This document shows positions 44,429-52,912 of a stretch of 54,156 bases of DNA, piece after piece; position 1 is the first letter of the stretch, and every line of letters starts with the position of its first letter. A program made the translations under genes and the position numbers. This DNA comes from Bacteroidaceae bacterium (lineage in GTDB: Bacteria > Bacteroidota > Bacteroidia > Bacteroidales > Bacteroidaceae). The notes below the pieces were generated by a model. That model was not told the DNA's origin. It was given only the letters and a program-made list of their open reading frames with translations, and did no database searches. The DNA lies in the NCBI GenBank assembly GCA_024398595.1, contig JAKSIX010000009.1, positions 1-54,156 of the forward strand. Direction: 5' to 3'.

Positions 44429-46399
44429 ATGGGAGTGACGTTTTCAATAGAGTATCATACCGTATGGGGTGAGAATCTGCTGCTTGTTGCGGCGGACAGG
44501 AAGTATCCTATGAGTTATTGCAATGACGGTATATGGAGCGTTACTTTGGAGAACGTCTCCAAGTCATTGCTTGCGGACTATACGTATATAGTGGAACGTG
44601 ACGGGCTGATTGTGCGTACGGAGTGGAGGCATCACAGTTCTGCGTTTGCCCCTGAAATCCGTGACAGTTGGATAGACTGTCCTGTCAGCGGATGCCTGTT
44701 CCCGAGGGAACACAGGTTCAAGGCCTTTGATACTCCGGAATTCCGTGGCGCGGGTGTCGCAATACCGGTGTTTTCACTGCGCAGTGAGAATGATTTCGGT
44801 GTGGGAGAGTTCAATGACATTCCTATGCTGGTTGATTGGGCTGTGGCTACGGGGCAGAGCATTATACAGATATTGCCGATAAACGATACTATACGTACAC
44901 ATACGTGGTTGGATTCCTATCCGTATAATCCTGTCTCATCGTTCGCGCTTCATCCGCAGTATGCCAACCTGCAGGCGATGGGCATACGTCTGAGCCGTGA
45001 GGACAAGGCTCTGCAGAAGGAACTGAACTCGCTCCGTCAGATTGATTATGAGCGTGTGAACAATGCCAAGGACAGGCTTATGAGAGCCCGTTTTGCTGAA
45101 TGCGGTGCGGCCGAGATGGCTTCTACGGCATACAGGAGGTTCTATAAGCGTAATGTTTTCTGGATTGACGAGTATTCGGAATTCTGTGCCGGACGTGACG
45201 GTTCTGACAGTCCGGCATACTACCGTTGGTTGCAGTATCATCTGGATGTCCAGTTGTCCAAGGCCTGTGCGTATGCCATGCGGAAAGGCGTTGCATTGAA
45301 AGGCGACCTGCCAATAGGAGTGAGCCGTGACAGCGTGGAGGCACGCAATCATCCTGAACTGTTCAATCTTGACTCGCAGACAGGGGCACCGCCTGATTTC
45401 TTCTCCGATGAGGGACAGAACTGGGGATTCCCTACATATAACTGGGAAGAGATGGCCAAGGATGACTATGCCTGGTGGAAGGCCCGCTTGAGAAAGATGG
45501 CGGAGTATTTCAGCGCGTTCCGCATAGACCATATACTCGGATGGTTCCGTATCTGGGAAATTCCTTCACAGTATTCATCAGGTGCAATGGGGCATTTCAA
45601 TCCGGCCATGCCGTACAGCTCAGCCGAGATAGAAACGGCGGGACTTCCGTTTGACGGACTTTTCATAGAGGATCCGCGTATGCAGGGCTGCTGGCATCCG
45701 AGGATTATTCCGGATAAGGCTGTACTCGGAACGCTGGATGACTGGCATCGGACGGTGTATGAAGGAATGTGTGAGGACTTTTTCTATCATCGTCACAATG
45801 ATTTCTGGAAGCGCTGTGCGCTCACTAAATTGCCTGAACTTTTGTCCGCTACAGGAATGCTGGCCTGTGGCGAGGATTTGGGTATGATTCCGGCGTGTGT
45901 GCCGGAGGTGATGCGCAGCCAGAGCATATTGTCATTCGAGATGCAGCGTATGCCTAAGGAATATGGCGTGGAGTGGGGCAATCCTGCCGATTATCCGTAT
46001 CTGAGTGTGTGCTCCACATCGTCGCACGATATGTCATCGTTGAGAATGTGGTGGAATACTGAGCTGGACACTGCGGCACGCAACCGCTATTATAACAATG
46101 TGCTGGGTTTTGAGGGCGAGGCTCCTTCGGAAGCGACCCCCGGACTCATCAGGCAGATTTTAATGCGTCATCTTGAATCCCCGTCAATGCTTGTGATACT
46201 GCCTCTGCAGGATTGGACTGCTATGGATGCCGATGTGCGCAGCGACAGACCGGAGGACGAGAGAATCAATCTGCCGTCCAATCCGCGCAACTACTGGCGC
46301 TACAGGATGCATATCACGCTGGAACAGCTTAATAACTTAAAGGCTTTCAACCGTGATATAGCTCTGATGATTGTCAAATCCGATAGGAGAAAGAAATGA
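44429..46399 (+). CDS. malQ: 4-alpha-glucanotransferase (GH77, MalQ) with one N-terminal starch-binding domain
   Basis: The 656-residue protein transfers alpha-1,4-glucan segments between maltodextrins. Residues 1-75 look like a CBM20 starch-binding domain (FSIEYHTVWGENLLLVA, GIWSVTLENV, YTYIVERDG). The GH77 barrel follows with nucleophile Asp367 in FRIDHILGW, acid/base Glu482 in CGEDLGM and Asp534 in SSHDMSS. Bacteroidota homologues I recall are nearer 890 residues with two CBM20 domains, so this form appears shortened at the N-terminus. The end overlaps the next gene by 4 bp. Confidence 0.92.
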   Translation: MGVTFSIEYHTVWGENLLLVAADRKYPMSYCNDGIWSVTLENVSKSLLADYTYIVERDGLIVRTEWRHHSSAFAPEIRDSWIDCPVSGCLFPREHRFKAFDTPEFRGAGVAIPVFSLRSENDFGVGEFNDIPMLVDWAVATGQSIIQILPINDTIRTHTWLDSYPYNPVSSFALHPQYANLQAMGIRLSREDKALQKELNSLRQIDYERVNNAKDRLMRARFAECGAAEMASTAYRRFYKRNVFWIDEYSEFCAGRDGSDSPAYYRWLQYHLDVQLSKACAYAMRKGVALKGDLPIGVSRDSVEARNHPELFNLDSQTGAPPDFFSDEGQNWGFPTYNWEEMAKDDYAWWKARLRKMAEYFSAFRIDHILGWFRIWEIPSQYSSGAMGHFNPAMPYSSAEIETAGLPFDGLFIEDPRMQGCWHPRIIPDKAVLGTLDDWHRTVYEGMCEDFFYHRHNDFWKRCALTKLPELLSATGMLACGEDLGMIPACVPEVMRSQSILSFEMQRMPKEYGVEWGNPADYPYLSVCSTSSHDMSSLRMWWNTELDTAARNRYYNNVLGFEGEAPSEATPGLIRQILMRHLESPSMLVILPLQDWTAMDADVRSDRPEDERINLPSNPRNYWRYRMHITLEQLNNLKAFNRDIALMIVKSDRRKK

Positions 46400-46830
46400 G
46401 TATGGAGATTGTATTCAATATAGGTGAGGGGTGGAAATGCTCTAGAAAGTTACAGTACAACGGACTGGGTGAGGAAGAGACTCTCATAGGGGCATCGCGT
46501 GATGACGGCAGTTTCATAGATATCAGTATTGGTGCAATGCCGGAGGGCGAGACTGCACAGGATCAGGCGTTTGCCAATTATGTTGATACCGTAGGCTTCA
46601 GCGATGATGACCCCGAGGGCTTTAATCCTATAGCAAGGCTGAAATTCAATGGCAAGACCGCGTGGGGATTCGATGCCTATATGGAAAACGATACGCCTAT
46701 GCGTCTGATAACTCAGGAAGTGAAATCCGGTATTCTGGCTGTGATTGTGTTCGGAGCCCCCGACCGTGATGCGCTTGTGTCGCTGCATCAGCTGATAGAA
46801 CGCACTCTCAGAGTCCGTCACAACGGGTAA
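46396..46830 (+). CDS. Hypothetical protein, 144 residues, coupled to malQ
   Basis: I do not recognise a family. It has no signal peptide or membrane segment and alternates strands and helices in a way that suggests a compact soluble fold (SFIDISIGAMPEG, KTAWGFDAYMEN, SGILAVIVFGAPD). Its start overlaps the malQ stop (ATGA), so it is translationally coupled and may have a related cytoplasmic role. It converges with the outer-membrane receptor gene, 5 bp away. Confidence 0.75.
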   Translation: MSMEIVFNIGEGWKCSRKLQYNGLGEEETLIGASRDDGSFIDISIGAMPEGETAQDQAFANYVDTVGFSDDDPEGFNPIARLKFNGKTAWGFDAYMENDTPMRLITQEVKSGILAVIVFGAPDRDALVSLHQLIERTLRVRHNG

Positions 46831-46835
46831 GACAG

Positions 46836-49697
46836 TTACCTGCGGTTGCGGCGGTAGCGGTTGTTGGGATTGCTGTCCTGCAGCTCCTCGTCTTCTTCAT
46901 CTACCATCTTGCCGTTGAACATATTCAGACGATATACGAAGTGTACCATAAGATATTGGTTTATGGCATTGTACTGTGTATCGCTCCTGCTTGATGCCGA
47001 TATGTTGCGTGAGTAGTTCTTGCGCTGTCCGAGTATATCAAACGCCTGAACAGATATCATGGCAGCCTTATTGCGGAGGAAACTTTTGGATATCTGCATG
47101 TTCCAGATAAACTCATCTGTATTGAACGAGGCATCACTGTAACCACGGCGGCTGCTGATGAGCAGGTCGGCATATACGCGGATGTCCCATGGCAGGGTGA
47201 CGTTGCCGCTCGGTCCTATGGAATAGTTCCACGTATCCATGTTTCCGCTTGTCCTTATATCATTGCGGGAATGATTCCAGCGCACGTTTCCGCTTATCGT
47301 AATCTCAAGCTTGTCATCGCGGAAAGCCGCATTCAGGTTTGTGTTCGGTGAGAAGGTTTTTGTCGTACTCTCGCAGGTCTGCCGGTTCTGGTACAGGTAG
47401 CCAACCTGATTGGAGTAATTCGCGTTGCAATAGAGACTGAATGTGTAGCGTGTGTCCTTCAATGCGATGTTGCCGCCTATCATGGCGAATGCGTTCCAGT
47501 TTCCATTGATGTTTTCGGGTCTTGTCACAGATCCTCCTGTCTCTTCGTTGTATGCTACGCGGTTGCTGATGCTGTTGCTTGTCGCGCTGAAATTGCCACG
47601 CGTTATGAATCCGTTCTGCTTGTCAGAGTTGAATGCGCGGTACTCAAAATTGGCACTGTTCGTGAATGAAGGCTGCAGATCCGGATTGCCCATTGTGATG
47701 TACAGAGGATTGGTATTGTCCGTAATAGGCAGAAGGTCGGTCATGGACGGTTGTGATGTGGAACCGTTGTAGCGCAGTCTGAGGTATTTCTGCTTCGTGA
47801 AATTATATCTGAAATCGAATGTCGGATATATGTTGGTCAGCTTTTTCGTCAGGTCATAGCTGTCGCCCTGGGTATATTCCAGATGGGTGGTATAAGGCTG
47901 TACCCTGATGCCGGCGTTCATATTGAACTTCTCGTCCACCCAACGGAGACTGGTCTGAATCTCGTGCCTCAGTGTGGTGTATTTCGCATATTTGCTGAGA
48001 CTCATATCGCGGTAGTCTTCCCAGTTGTCCGGGATGGTGTCGACGAACTGCGGCATATCGTCAAATGCATACGTCTGACGGTCACTGGTGTTCACGCTGT
48101 GGTTGAAACGGTAGCTGGTCTGCCAGAATACAGCTTTGAATATGGGCTCAGTGTAGAGTAACTGCACGCTGTAGTTCCAATTGTCGCTTGGAGTTTTGGT
48201 TATACGGTTTCTGACATTGATGGAGTCATTGCCATGTATGTCCTTGAAACGGAAATAGTCCGTAACATTGAGCGAACGGCTTTCGTTCCCGTTGTTGCTG
48301 ATATTGCCGTTTGCACGGAATGTGATGTTGCGTCCTTTGCTGTTCAGCTTGCGGTTGCCCTGCAGGTTGAAACTGCCGTTCAGATTGTTGCCGTTGCTGT
48401 TGCTGCGGCCTGTGTTCCTGTTGGTGAATATGGAATCCTTTCCTGTCCCGATGTACTCATCCATTTGTGCGAGCGGATCCGTCATGAACTGATACGGGTC
48501 TCCGCTGAATGTCGCTGACTGGCTGGTGGAGTTGCCATCGGATTTGGAAATGTTGAAGTTCGGACGGAAAATGATGTTGGTCATAGTGTCCGGTTTCCAT
48601 TCAACATAGAAGTTCGCGCGGAATGACGTGCTGCTGTTCAGATTGTTGTTGGAACTGTTTGAGAATGTACTGTTGGCACCATAGAAATATTCCGATGAGC
48701 TTGTCTGGCGGGAGTCGTTTTCGTTGTGGCTGACACCTATGTTGCTGTTGAATTCCAGTTTGTCAGTACGGTAGCTGTAGGTTCCGAACAGGTCCTGACG
48801 TGTGTTGATTCCACGGTTGTTGCCCCATTGGCGTCCGCCGTTGCCAACTCCCTGGTCAATGACGTTGTTCATGTTGGCAAAAATCTGAAGCTGATTCTCA
48901 TCTGTAAAGCGGTTGACTGTTGCCCTGCCGTTGTAAAGATTGGAAGTTCCGTATGCCAAATCTATGTTGCTGATGAGTCCGCCAAGCATTTCCTTCTTTA
49001 TCTGAAGGTCGAACACGGTCTGTTCCTCACCGTCGTCGATGCCTGTTATGCGTGCCAGGTCGCTTTTCCTCTCGTATGTCTTGAGGCGGTCAACCATATT
49101 TGCAGGCAGGTTTTTCAGGAGTGTCTCAAGGTCATCGCTCATATATTCTTTGCCGTTTATCAGAATCTGTGTGACGGCCTTACCATTGACTGTCATGCTC
49201 CCGTCATCGTCAATCTCTACGCCGGGAAGCTTCTTTATCAGTTCCTGAATGCTGGCACCTTCTGCTACACGGTATGCCGCGCTGTTGAATACCAGAGTGT
49301 CCTCAATGGCCTGGACTTTCGGTACCTCGGCTGTGATAACGGCCTCCTCCAGCAACTGGGTGTCCGGATTTACCTTTATCTGACTGAGATTTACGCTGGT
49401 CCCTGACTTTGAATCAAGATTCAGAGGAGTGAGCTTTGTCTTGTATCCTACGAATGATATTCTGACCAGAAATTTACCGTTGCCGATACCGTCTATGCTG
49501 AAACGTCCCTCATCGTCCGTCACTACTCCCTTTACCTGTGTGCTGTCTGGCAGCGACAGTATCTGAACAGCTGCCAACGGTATGGATTCACCGTTTTCCA
49601 AATCTATGGCCTGTCCTTTTACAGTGTGAATGCCCTGCGCCGCAGCCGGCATCACCATCACAATGCACAACACAAGATAAACAAGGAATCTCTTCAT
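46836..49697 (-). CDS. TonB-dependent-receptor-like outer-membrane beta-barrel protein
   Basis: The 953-residue protein has a signal peptide of about 20 residues (ending AAAQ), a carboxypeptidase-regulatory-like domain at about 22-100 (VKGQAIDLENGESIPL, VVTDDEGRFSIDGI), a plug-like domain at about 110-215 (IQELIKKLPGVEIDDDGSMTVNGK) and a long barrel rich in Asn, Ser and aromatic residues. It belongs to the OMP_b-brl_3 type. No SusD partner is adjacent, so glycan import is not implied. The C-terminus has an acidic then Arg/Asn-rich tail (DEEDEELQ, RYRRNRR) instead of the usual aromatic end. The ATG at 49697 is chosen because of the signal peptide. Confidence 0.88.
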   Translation of the reverse strand: MKRFLVYLVLCIVMVMPAAAQGIHTVKGQAIDLENGESIPLAAVQILSLPDSTQVKGVVTDDEGRFSIDGIGNGKFLVRISFVGYKTKLTPLNLDSKSGTSVNLSQIKVNPDTQLLEEAVITAEVPKVQAIEDTLVFNSAAYRVAEGASIQELIKKLPGVEIDDDGSMTVNGKAVTQILINGKEYMSDDLETLLKNLPANMVDRLKTYERKSDLARITGIDDGEEQTVFDLQIKKEMLGGLISNIDLAYGTSNLYNGRATVNRFTDENQLQIFANMNNVIDQGVGNGGRQWGNNRGINTRQDLFGTYSYRTDKLEFNSNIGVSHNENDSRQTSSSEYFYGANSTFSNSSNNNLNSSTSFRANFYVEWKPDTMTNIIFRPNFNISKSDGNSTSQSATFSGDPYQFMTDPLAQMDEYIGTGKDSIFTNRNTGRSNSNGNNLNGSFNLQGNRKLNSKGRNITFRANGNISNNGNESRSLNVTDYFRFKDIHGNDSINVRNRITKTPSDNWNYSVQLLYTEPIFKAVFWQTSYRFNHSVNTSDRQTYAFDDMPQFVDTIPDNWEDYRDMSLSKYAKYTTLRHEIQTSLRWVDEKFNMNAGIRVQPYTTHLEYTQGDSYDLTKKLTNIYPTFDFRYNFTKQKYLRLRYNGSTSQPSMTDLLPITDNTNPLYITMGNPDLQPSFTNSANFEYRAFNSDKQNGFITRGNFSATSNSISNRVAYNEETGGSVTRPENINGNWNAFAMIGGNIALKDTRYTFSLYCNANYSNQVGYLYQNRQTCESTTKTFSPNTNLNAAFRDDKLEITISGNVRWNHSRNDIRTSGNMDTWNYSIGPSGNVTLPWDIRVYADLLISSRRGYSDASFNTDEFIWNMQISKSFLRNKAAMISVQAFDILGQRKNYSRNISASSRSDTQYNAINQYLMVHFVYRLNMFNGKMVDEEDEELQDSNPNNRYRRNRR

Positions 49698-49728
49698 TGT
49701 CCCAACGTAATGATAGCGGTTAGTAATT

Positions 49729-49749
49729 AAGTGCCGCTGGACGGCACTT
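49729..49749 (-). promoter_or_regulatory. Perfect hairpin in the 5' untranslated region of the receptor gene
   Basis: AAGTGCCG (49729-49736) and CGGCACTT (49742-49749) form a perfect 8-bp stem with a 5-nt loop, about 8-10 nt after the predicted transcription start and 32 bp before the start codon. No T-run follows. It could stabilise the message or be a regulatory site. Confidence 0.55.
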
Positions 49750-49765
49750 TTGTAAGTCTTGTCTG

Positions 49766-49773
49766 CAAAATTA
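49766..49773 (-). promoter_or_regulatory. Bacteroidota promoter of the receptor gene
   Basis: Minus-strand TAATTTTG matches TAnnTTTG, with a TTG 18 bp upstream. It overlaps the region of the divergent corrinoid-protein promoter. Confidence 0.55.
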
Positions 49774-49795
49774 GTCTTTTTTCCGCGAAAACAAC

Positions 49796-49803
49796 TAACT
49801 TTG
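49796..49803 (+). promoter_or_regulatory. Bacteroidota -7 promoter element of the corrinoid-protein gene
   Basis: TAACTTTG matches TAnnTTTG, 21 bp upstream of the ATG at 49825; the -33 element is weak. Confidence 0.5.
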
Positions 49804-49824
49804 CTCCAAAACAGATCAGTTAAT

Positions 49825-50463
49825 ATGGAACTTGATAAACTTACAGATGCAATTGTAGCCGGTAATATGCCGAATGCGACAGCTCTTGTGAATGAAGCGG
49901 TGTCCGCCGGTGTCGCCCCACAGGAAATAATCAGCACCTATCTGATAAAGGGAATGGAGATAATCGGTGCGCGTTTCGGTGCGGGACAGGCGTTCGTGCC
50001 GAACCTGCTGATGTCCGCGCGTGCCATGAAAGGATGTCTTGACATACTGAAACCTTTGCTGAAGGGTGACACAAGCATATCTTACGGAACTGTGGTCATT
50101 GGAACTGTCAAAGGTGATTTGCACGATATAGGCAAAAATCTGGTGGCATCCATGTTTGAGGGCTCAGGTTTTGAGGTTGTCAATCTTGGAATAGATATTT
50201 CCGCTGACAGGTTTGTGGCTGCCGTACAGGAACACAATGCTGATATACTTGTGCTGTCGGCTCTCCTGACCACTACGATGGGCTATATGAAGGATGTGGT
50301 GGCTGCTGTCAAGGATGCCGGTCTGCGTGACAGAATCAAGATTATGGTCGGCGGTGCGCCTGTCAATGCGGAGTTTGCCGCAGAGGTCGGTGCCGATGCC
50401 TATACTGCCGATGCAAACGAGGCAGTACTGGTCGCAAAACGTCTTCTATGCAAAGCTTCCTGA
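49825..50463 (+). CDS. Cobalamin/corrinoid-binding protein (MtbC/MtaC type)
   Basis: The 212-residue protein has the two-part layout of methyltransferase corrinoid proteins: an N-terminal helical cap (about 1-85) and a Rossmann-like B12 domain with DLHDIG (Asp98, His100, Gly103) as the cobalt-ligand motif, then VLSALLTTTM and VGGAPV. It carries a methyl group on B12 between two methyltransferases in C1 metabolism. No methyltransferase gene is next to it. A kinase gene follows 50 bp downstream. Confidence 0.9.
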   Translation: MELDKLTDAIVAGNMPNATALVNEAVSAGVAPQEIISTYLIKGMEIIGARFGAGQAFVPNLLMSARAMKGCLDILKPLLKGDTSISYGTVVIGTVKGDLHDIGKNLVASMFEGSGFEVVNLGIDISADRFVAAVQEHNADILVLSALLTTTMGYMKDVVAAVKDAGLRDRIKIMVGGAPVNAEFAAEVGADAYTADANEAVLVAKRLLCKAS

Positions 50464-50482
50464 ATGACAGCAATCTGTAACC

Positions 50483-50499
50483 CGGCGAAACTTGAATGA
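50483..50499 (+). repeat. Copy of the CGAAACTTGAAT motif
   Basis: CGGCGAAACTTGAATGA lies 14 bp upstream of the preferred start of the kinase gene. It contains an ATG at 50496 that would otherwise be read as the start. Confidence 0.6.
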
Positions 50500-50513
50500 C
50501 TAATTTGGAAATT

Positions 50514-51599
50514 ATGGATTGTGAATTAATCAATATTGCACAACGGTTTGCTATAGAAGGGAAAATCGAATCCATAAAGCCGTTAGGCGACGGATTCATC
50601 AATGATACTTTTATTGTGAAGACAACGGGCGAAGGTCCTGACTATATCCTGCAGAGGAAGAACCACAAGGTGTTTCCGCATGTGCCGGAGATGATGGACA
50701 ATATCGTAAAGGTGACAGCCCACATCAAGGCCAAGATTATCCATGCCGGTGGTGACCCTATGAGGGAGACTCTTACTGTTATATTTACGAAGGACGGCCT
50801 GCCTTACTTCTATGATGAACCGGACTATTGGGCTGTTTGCGTGTTCATAGATGGTTCTATAACTATAGACAATGCATCTTCCCCCGAACTTTGCTACAAG
50901 GGCGGACAGGGAATCGGACGATTCCAGAAGATGCTGGCAGACTATAATGCTCCGCTTCACGAGACGATAAAAGGTTTTCATAACATCAGGTTCCGCTTCG
51001 AACAGTGGGACGATACTCTCAGACGTGACCCGTTCGGATTGGTTAAGACCGTTCAGGAGGAAATCGGCTGGGTGGAGAGCCGCAGGCGGCAGATGCTTGA
51101 CTTCTGGAAACTGGTGGAAAATGGTGAACTGCCTATGCGTGTGACTCACAACGACACGAAGCTCTCGAATATCCTCTTCGATGGGAATGGCGATGTACTA
51201 TGCGCTATCGACCTTGATACCTGTATGAGCAGCACTGTCCTTAACGATGTGGGCGATGCCCTGAGAAGTTACACCAATACAGGTGACGAGGACGATCAGG
51301 ACCTGAGCCGTGTGAGTATGGACATTGGGAGATTCAAGGCTTACGTGAGTGGCTATCTCAGCGAGATGAAGGACTCTCTCAACGACTGCGAGAAAGAATG
51401 GCTGGCGTTCAGTGCCATCTACATCACATTCGAGCAAGTACTCCGGTTCCTCATGGACTATATCGACGGTTCGACTTACTGGAAGATTCAGTATCCTACT
51501 CATACTCTTGTCCGTACACATGCTCAGTACAAACTGCTCCAGAGTATGGAAGAGCAGTACGGTGAAATGAAGAAAGTAGTAGATCAGCTGATTGGCTGA
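50514..51599 (+). CDS. Phosphotransferase-family sugar kinase, probably N-acetylhexosamine 1-kinase-like
   Basis: The 361-residue protein has the aminoglycoside phosphotransferase (APH) fold: an N-terminal lobe with LGDGFINDTFIV and YILQRKN, the catalytic HNDTKLSNILF (Asp214) and the metal-binding IDLDT (Asp233, Asp235). Length and context match NahK-type kinases, which phosphorylate GlcNAc or GalNAc at C1. The downstream gene is a sugar MFS transporter. The ATG at 50514 is preferred to that at 50496, which falls in the CGAAACTTGAAT motif. Substrate is inferred. Confidence 0.78.
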   Translation: MDCELINIAQRFAIEGKIESIKPLGDGFINDTFIVKTTGEGPDYILQRKNHKVFPHVPEMMDNIVKVTAHIKAKIIHAGGDPMRETLTVIFTKDGLPYFYDEPDYWAVCVFIDGSITIDNASSPELCYKGGQGIGRFQKMLADYNAPLHETIKGFHNIRFRFEQWDDTLRRDPFGLVKTVQEEIGWVESRRRQMLDFWKLVENGELPMRVTHNDTKLSNILFDGNGDVLCAIDLDTCMSSTVLNDVGDALRSYTNTGDEDDQDLSRVSMDIGRFKAYVSGYLSEMKDSLNDCEKEWLAFSAIYITFEQVLRFLMDYIDGSTYWKIQYPTHTLVRTHAQYKLLQSMEEQYGEMKKVVDQLIG

Positions 51600-51625
51600 T
51601 TTCATCTCAAAAATCCTTCATAAAA

Positions 51626-51657
51626 TTTTTAATCGGACATTTCAAAACAGATTCTAA
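51626..51657. repeat. Copy of the CATTTCAAAACAGATTCT motif, 32-bp direct repeat (left)
   Basis: Identical over 32 bp to 52881-52912. It lies between the kinase stop and the transporter start. Confidence 0.9.
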
Positions 51658-51670
51658 AATTAAGAACCTT

Positions 51671-52873
51671 ATGTCAGACAAGAAAGTAAATATTCCGGTA
51701 GCACTCGCTTTTGTGGGGCTTATGTTTTTTTCGCTGGGCTTTGCACTCGGTATCAATTCCTTCCTCATTCCAGTATTGAAAGGGGCGCTTGAGGTTAGTT
51801 CGTCAACATCGTATCTGCTTATAGCTGCAACCTTCGTGCCGTTTCTCATATTCGGCTATCCGGCATCAATGCTGATAAGCAAGATTGGTTACAAGGGTAC
51901 TATGGCCGTTTCATATATGCTCTTCGCACTCGCATTCGGAGGCTATATACTCAGTGCTCACGAGAACAGCCTGGGGCTCTTCCTCCTTGCTTCTTTCATA
52001 AGTGGAACGGCAAACACCGTGCTTCAGGCAGCCGTGAACCCTTACATTACTATACTCGGCCCAATTGAGAGCGCAGCACGCAGAACTTCCATCATGGGCA
52101 TCTGCAACAAACTCGCATGGCCGGTGGCACCGCTTTTCCTTGCATTCGTAATCAACAAGGCGGTAGGCGACACTCAGTTGGCAGATCTCGACAAACCGTT
52201 TTGGATTATCATAGCCGTGTTTGTCATCCTCGGAATCATATCACTCCTTGCTCCTCTGCCGGAAGTGAAGGCTGTAGGTGAGGATGAGGCAGAGGCCCGG
52301 GACTGCCCTTATGCCGCCTCAAAGAATAGCGTGTGGCAGTTCCCGCACCTTATTCTCGGGTGCCTTGCACTTTTCGTGTATGTAGGTGCCGAGACTGTAT
52401 CGCTCAGCACTCTGGTTGACTATGCAAACGATTGCGGTCTTCCAAATGCCGACAGCTATGCGTGGATTCCTTCGGTCGGAATGGTCATCGGCTACATCTG
52501 TGGAATCGTCTTTATTCCCAAGTACCTCAAGCAGTCTACGGCACTTGTCATCTGTTCCAGGATAGCCATTTTAGGAAGTATCCTTGTTCCTTGTGTGCCG
52601 GCAGGCATCAGTATCTGGTGTATCGGTTTGCTTGCGCTCGGATGTTCATTGATGTGGCCTGCTGTATGGCCTCTTGCAATGACAGATCTCGGCAGGTTCA
52701 CAAAGGCCGGGGGAGGGCTCCTTACCGCAGCAATGGCTGGTGGGGCTGTCGTGCCGTATTTATTCGGACTTCTTAAGGACAGCGTAGGAATGCAGAATGC
52801 CTATTGGATTTGTCTGCCATGTTTCCTTATTATCCTCCTCTTCGGAACCCGCTGGTACAAGATTAGAAAATAA
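51671..52873 (+). CDS. Sugar MFS transporter (FucP/GluP-like)
   Basis: The 400-residue protein has about 12 transmembrane segments and motifs of the FHS family of sugar:proton symporters: MFFSLGFALGINSFLIPVLK near 18-37 and NTVLQAAVNPYITILGP near 113-130. It likely imports the sugar that the upstream kinase phosphorylates, plausibly an N-acetylhexosamine. Its stop codon TAA starts an imperfect palindrome (52871-52912), and the gene is flanked on both sides by the same 32-bp repeat. Confidence 0.87.
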   Translation: MSDKKVNIPVALAFVGLMFFSLGFALGINSFLIPVLKGALEVSSSTSYLLIAATFVPFLIFGYPASMLISKIGYKGTMAVSYMLFALAFGGYILSAHENSLGLFLLASFISGTANTVLQAAVNPYITILGPIESAARRTSIMGICNKLAWPVAPLFLAFVINKAVGDTQLADLDKPFWIIIAVFVILGIISLLAPLPEVKAVGEDEAEARDCPYAASKNSVWQFPHLILGCLALFVYVGAETVSLSTLVDYANDCGLPNADSYAWIPSVGMVIGYICGIVFIPKYLKQSTALVICSRIAILGSILVPCVPAGISIWCIGLLALGCSLMWPAVWPLAMTDLGRFTKAGGGLLTAAMAGGAVVPYLFGLLKDSVGMQNAYWICLPCFLIILLFGTRWYKIRK

Positions 52874-52912
52874 GAACCTGTTTTTAATCGGACATTTCAA
52901 AACAGATTCTAA
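52871..52912. repeat. Copy of the CATTTCAAAACAGATTCT motif, 32-bp direct repeat (right) inside an imperfect palindrome
   Basis: Positions 52881-52912 repeat 51626-51657 exactly. TAAGAACCTGTTTT (52871-52884) pairs with AAAACAGATTCTAA (52899-52912) at 12 of 14 positions. Confidence 0.9.

Noticed and set aside
46836-49697. SusC of a polysaccharide utilisation locus
   Set aside because: No SusD gene lies next to it and the barrel belongs to the OMP_b-brl_3 type, so a PUL assignment is not supported.
49698-49937. N-terminal extension of the outer-membrane receptor
   Set aside because: The extension passes through its promoter and hairpin and the divergent gene; a clean signal peptide starts at 49697.
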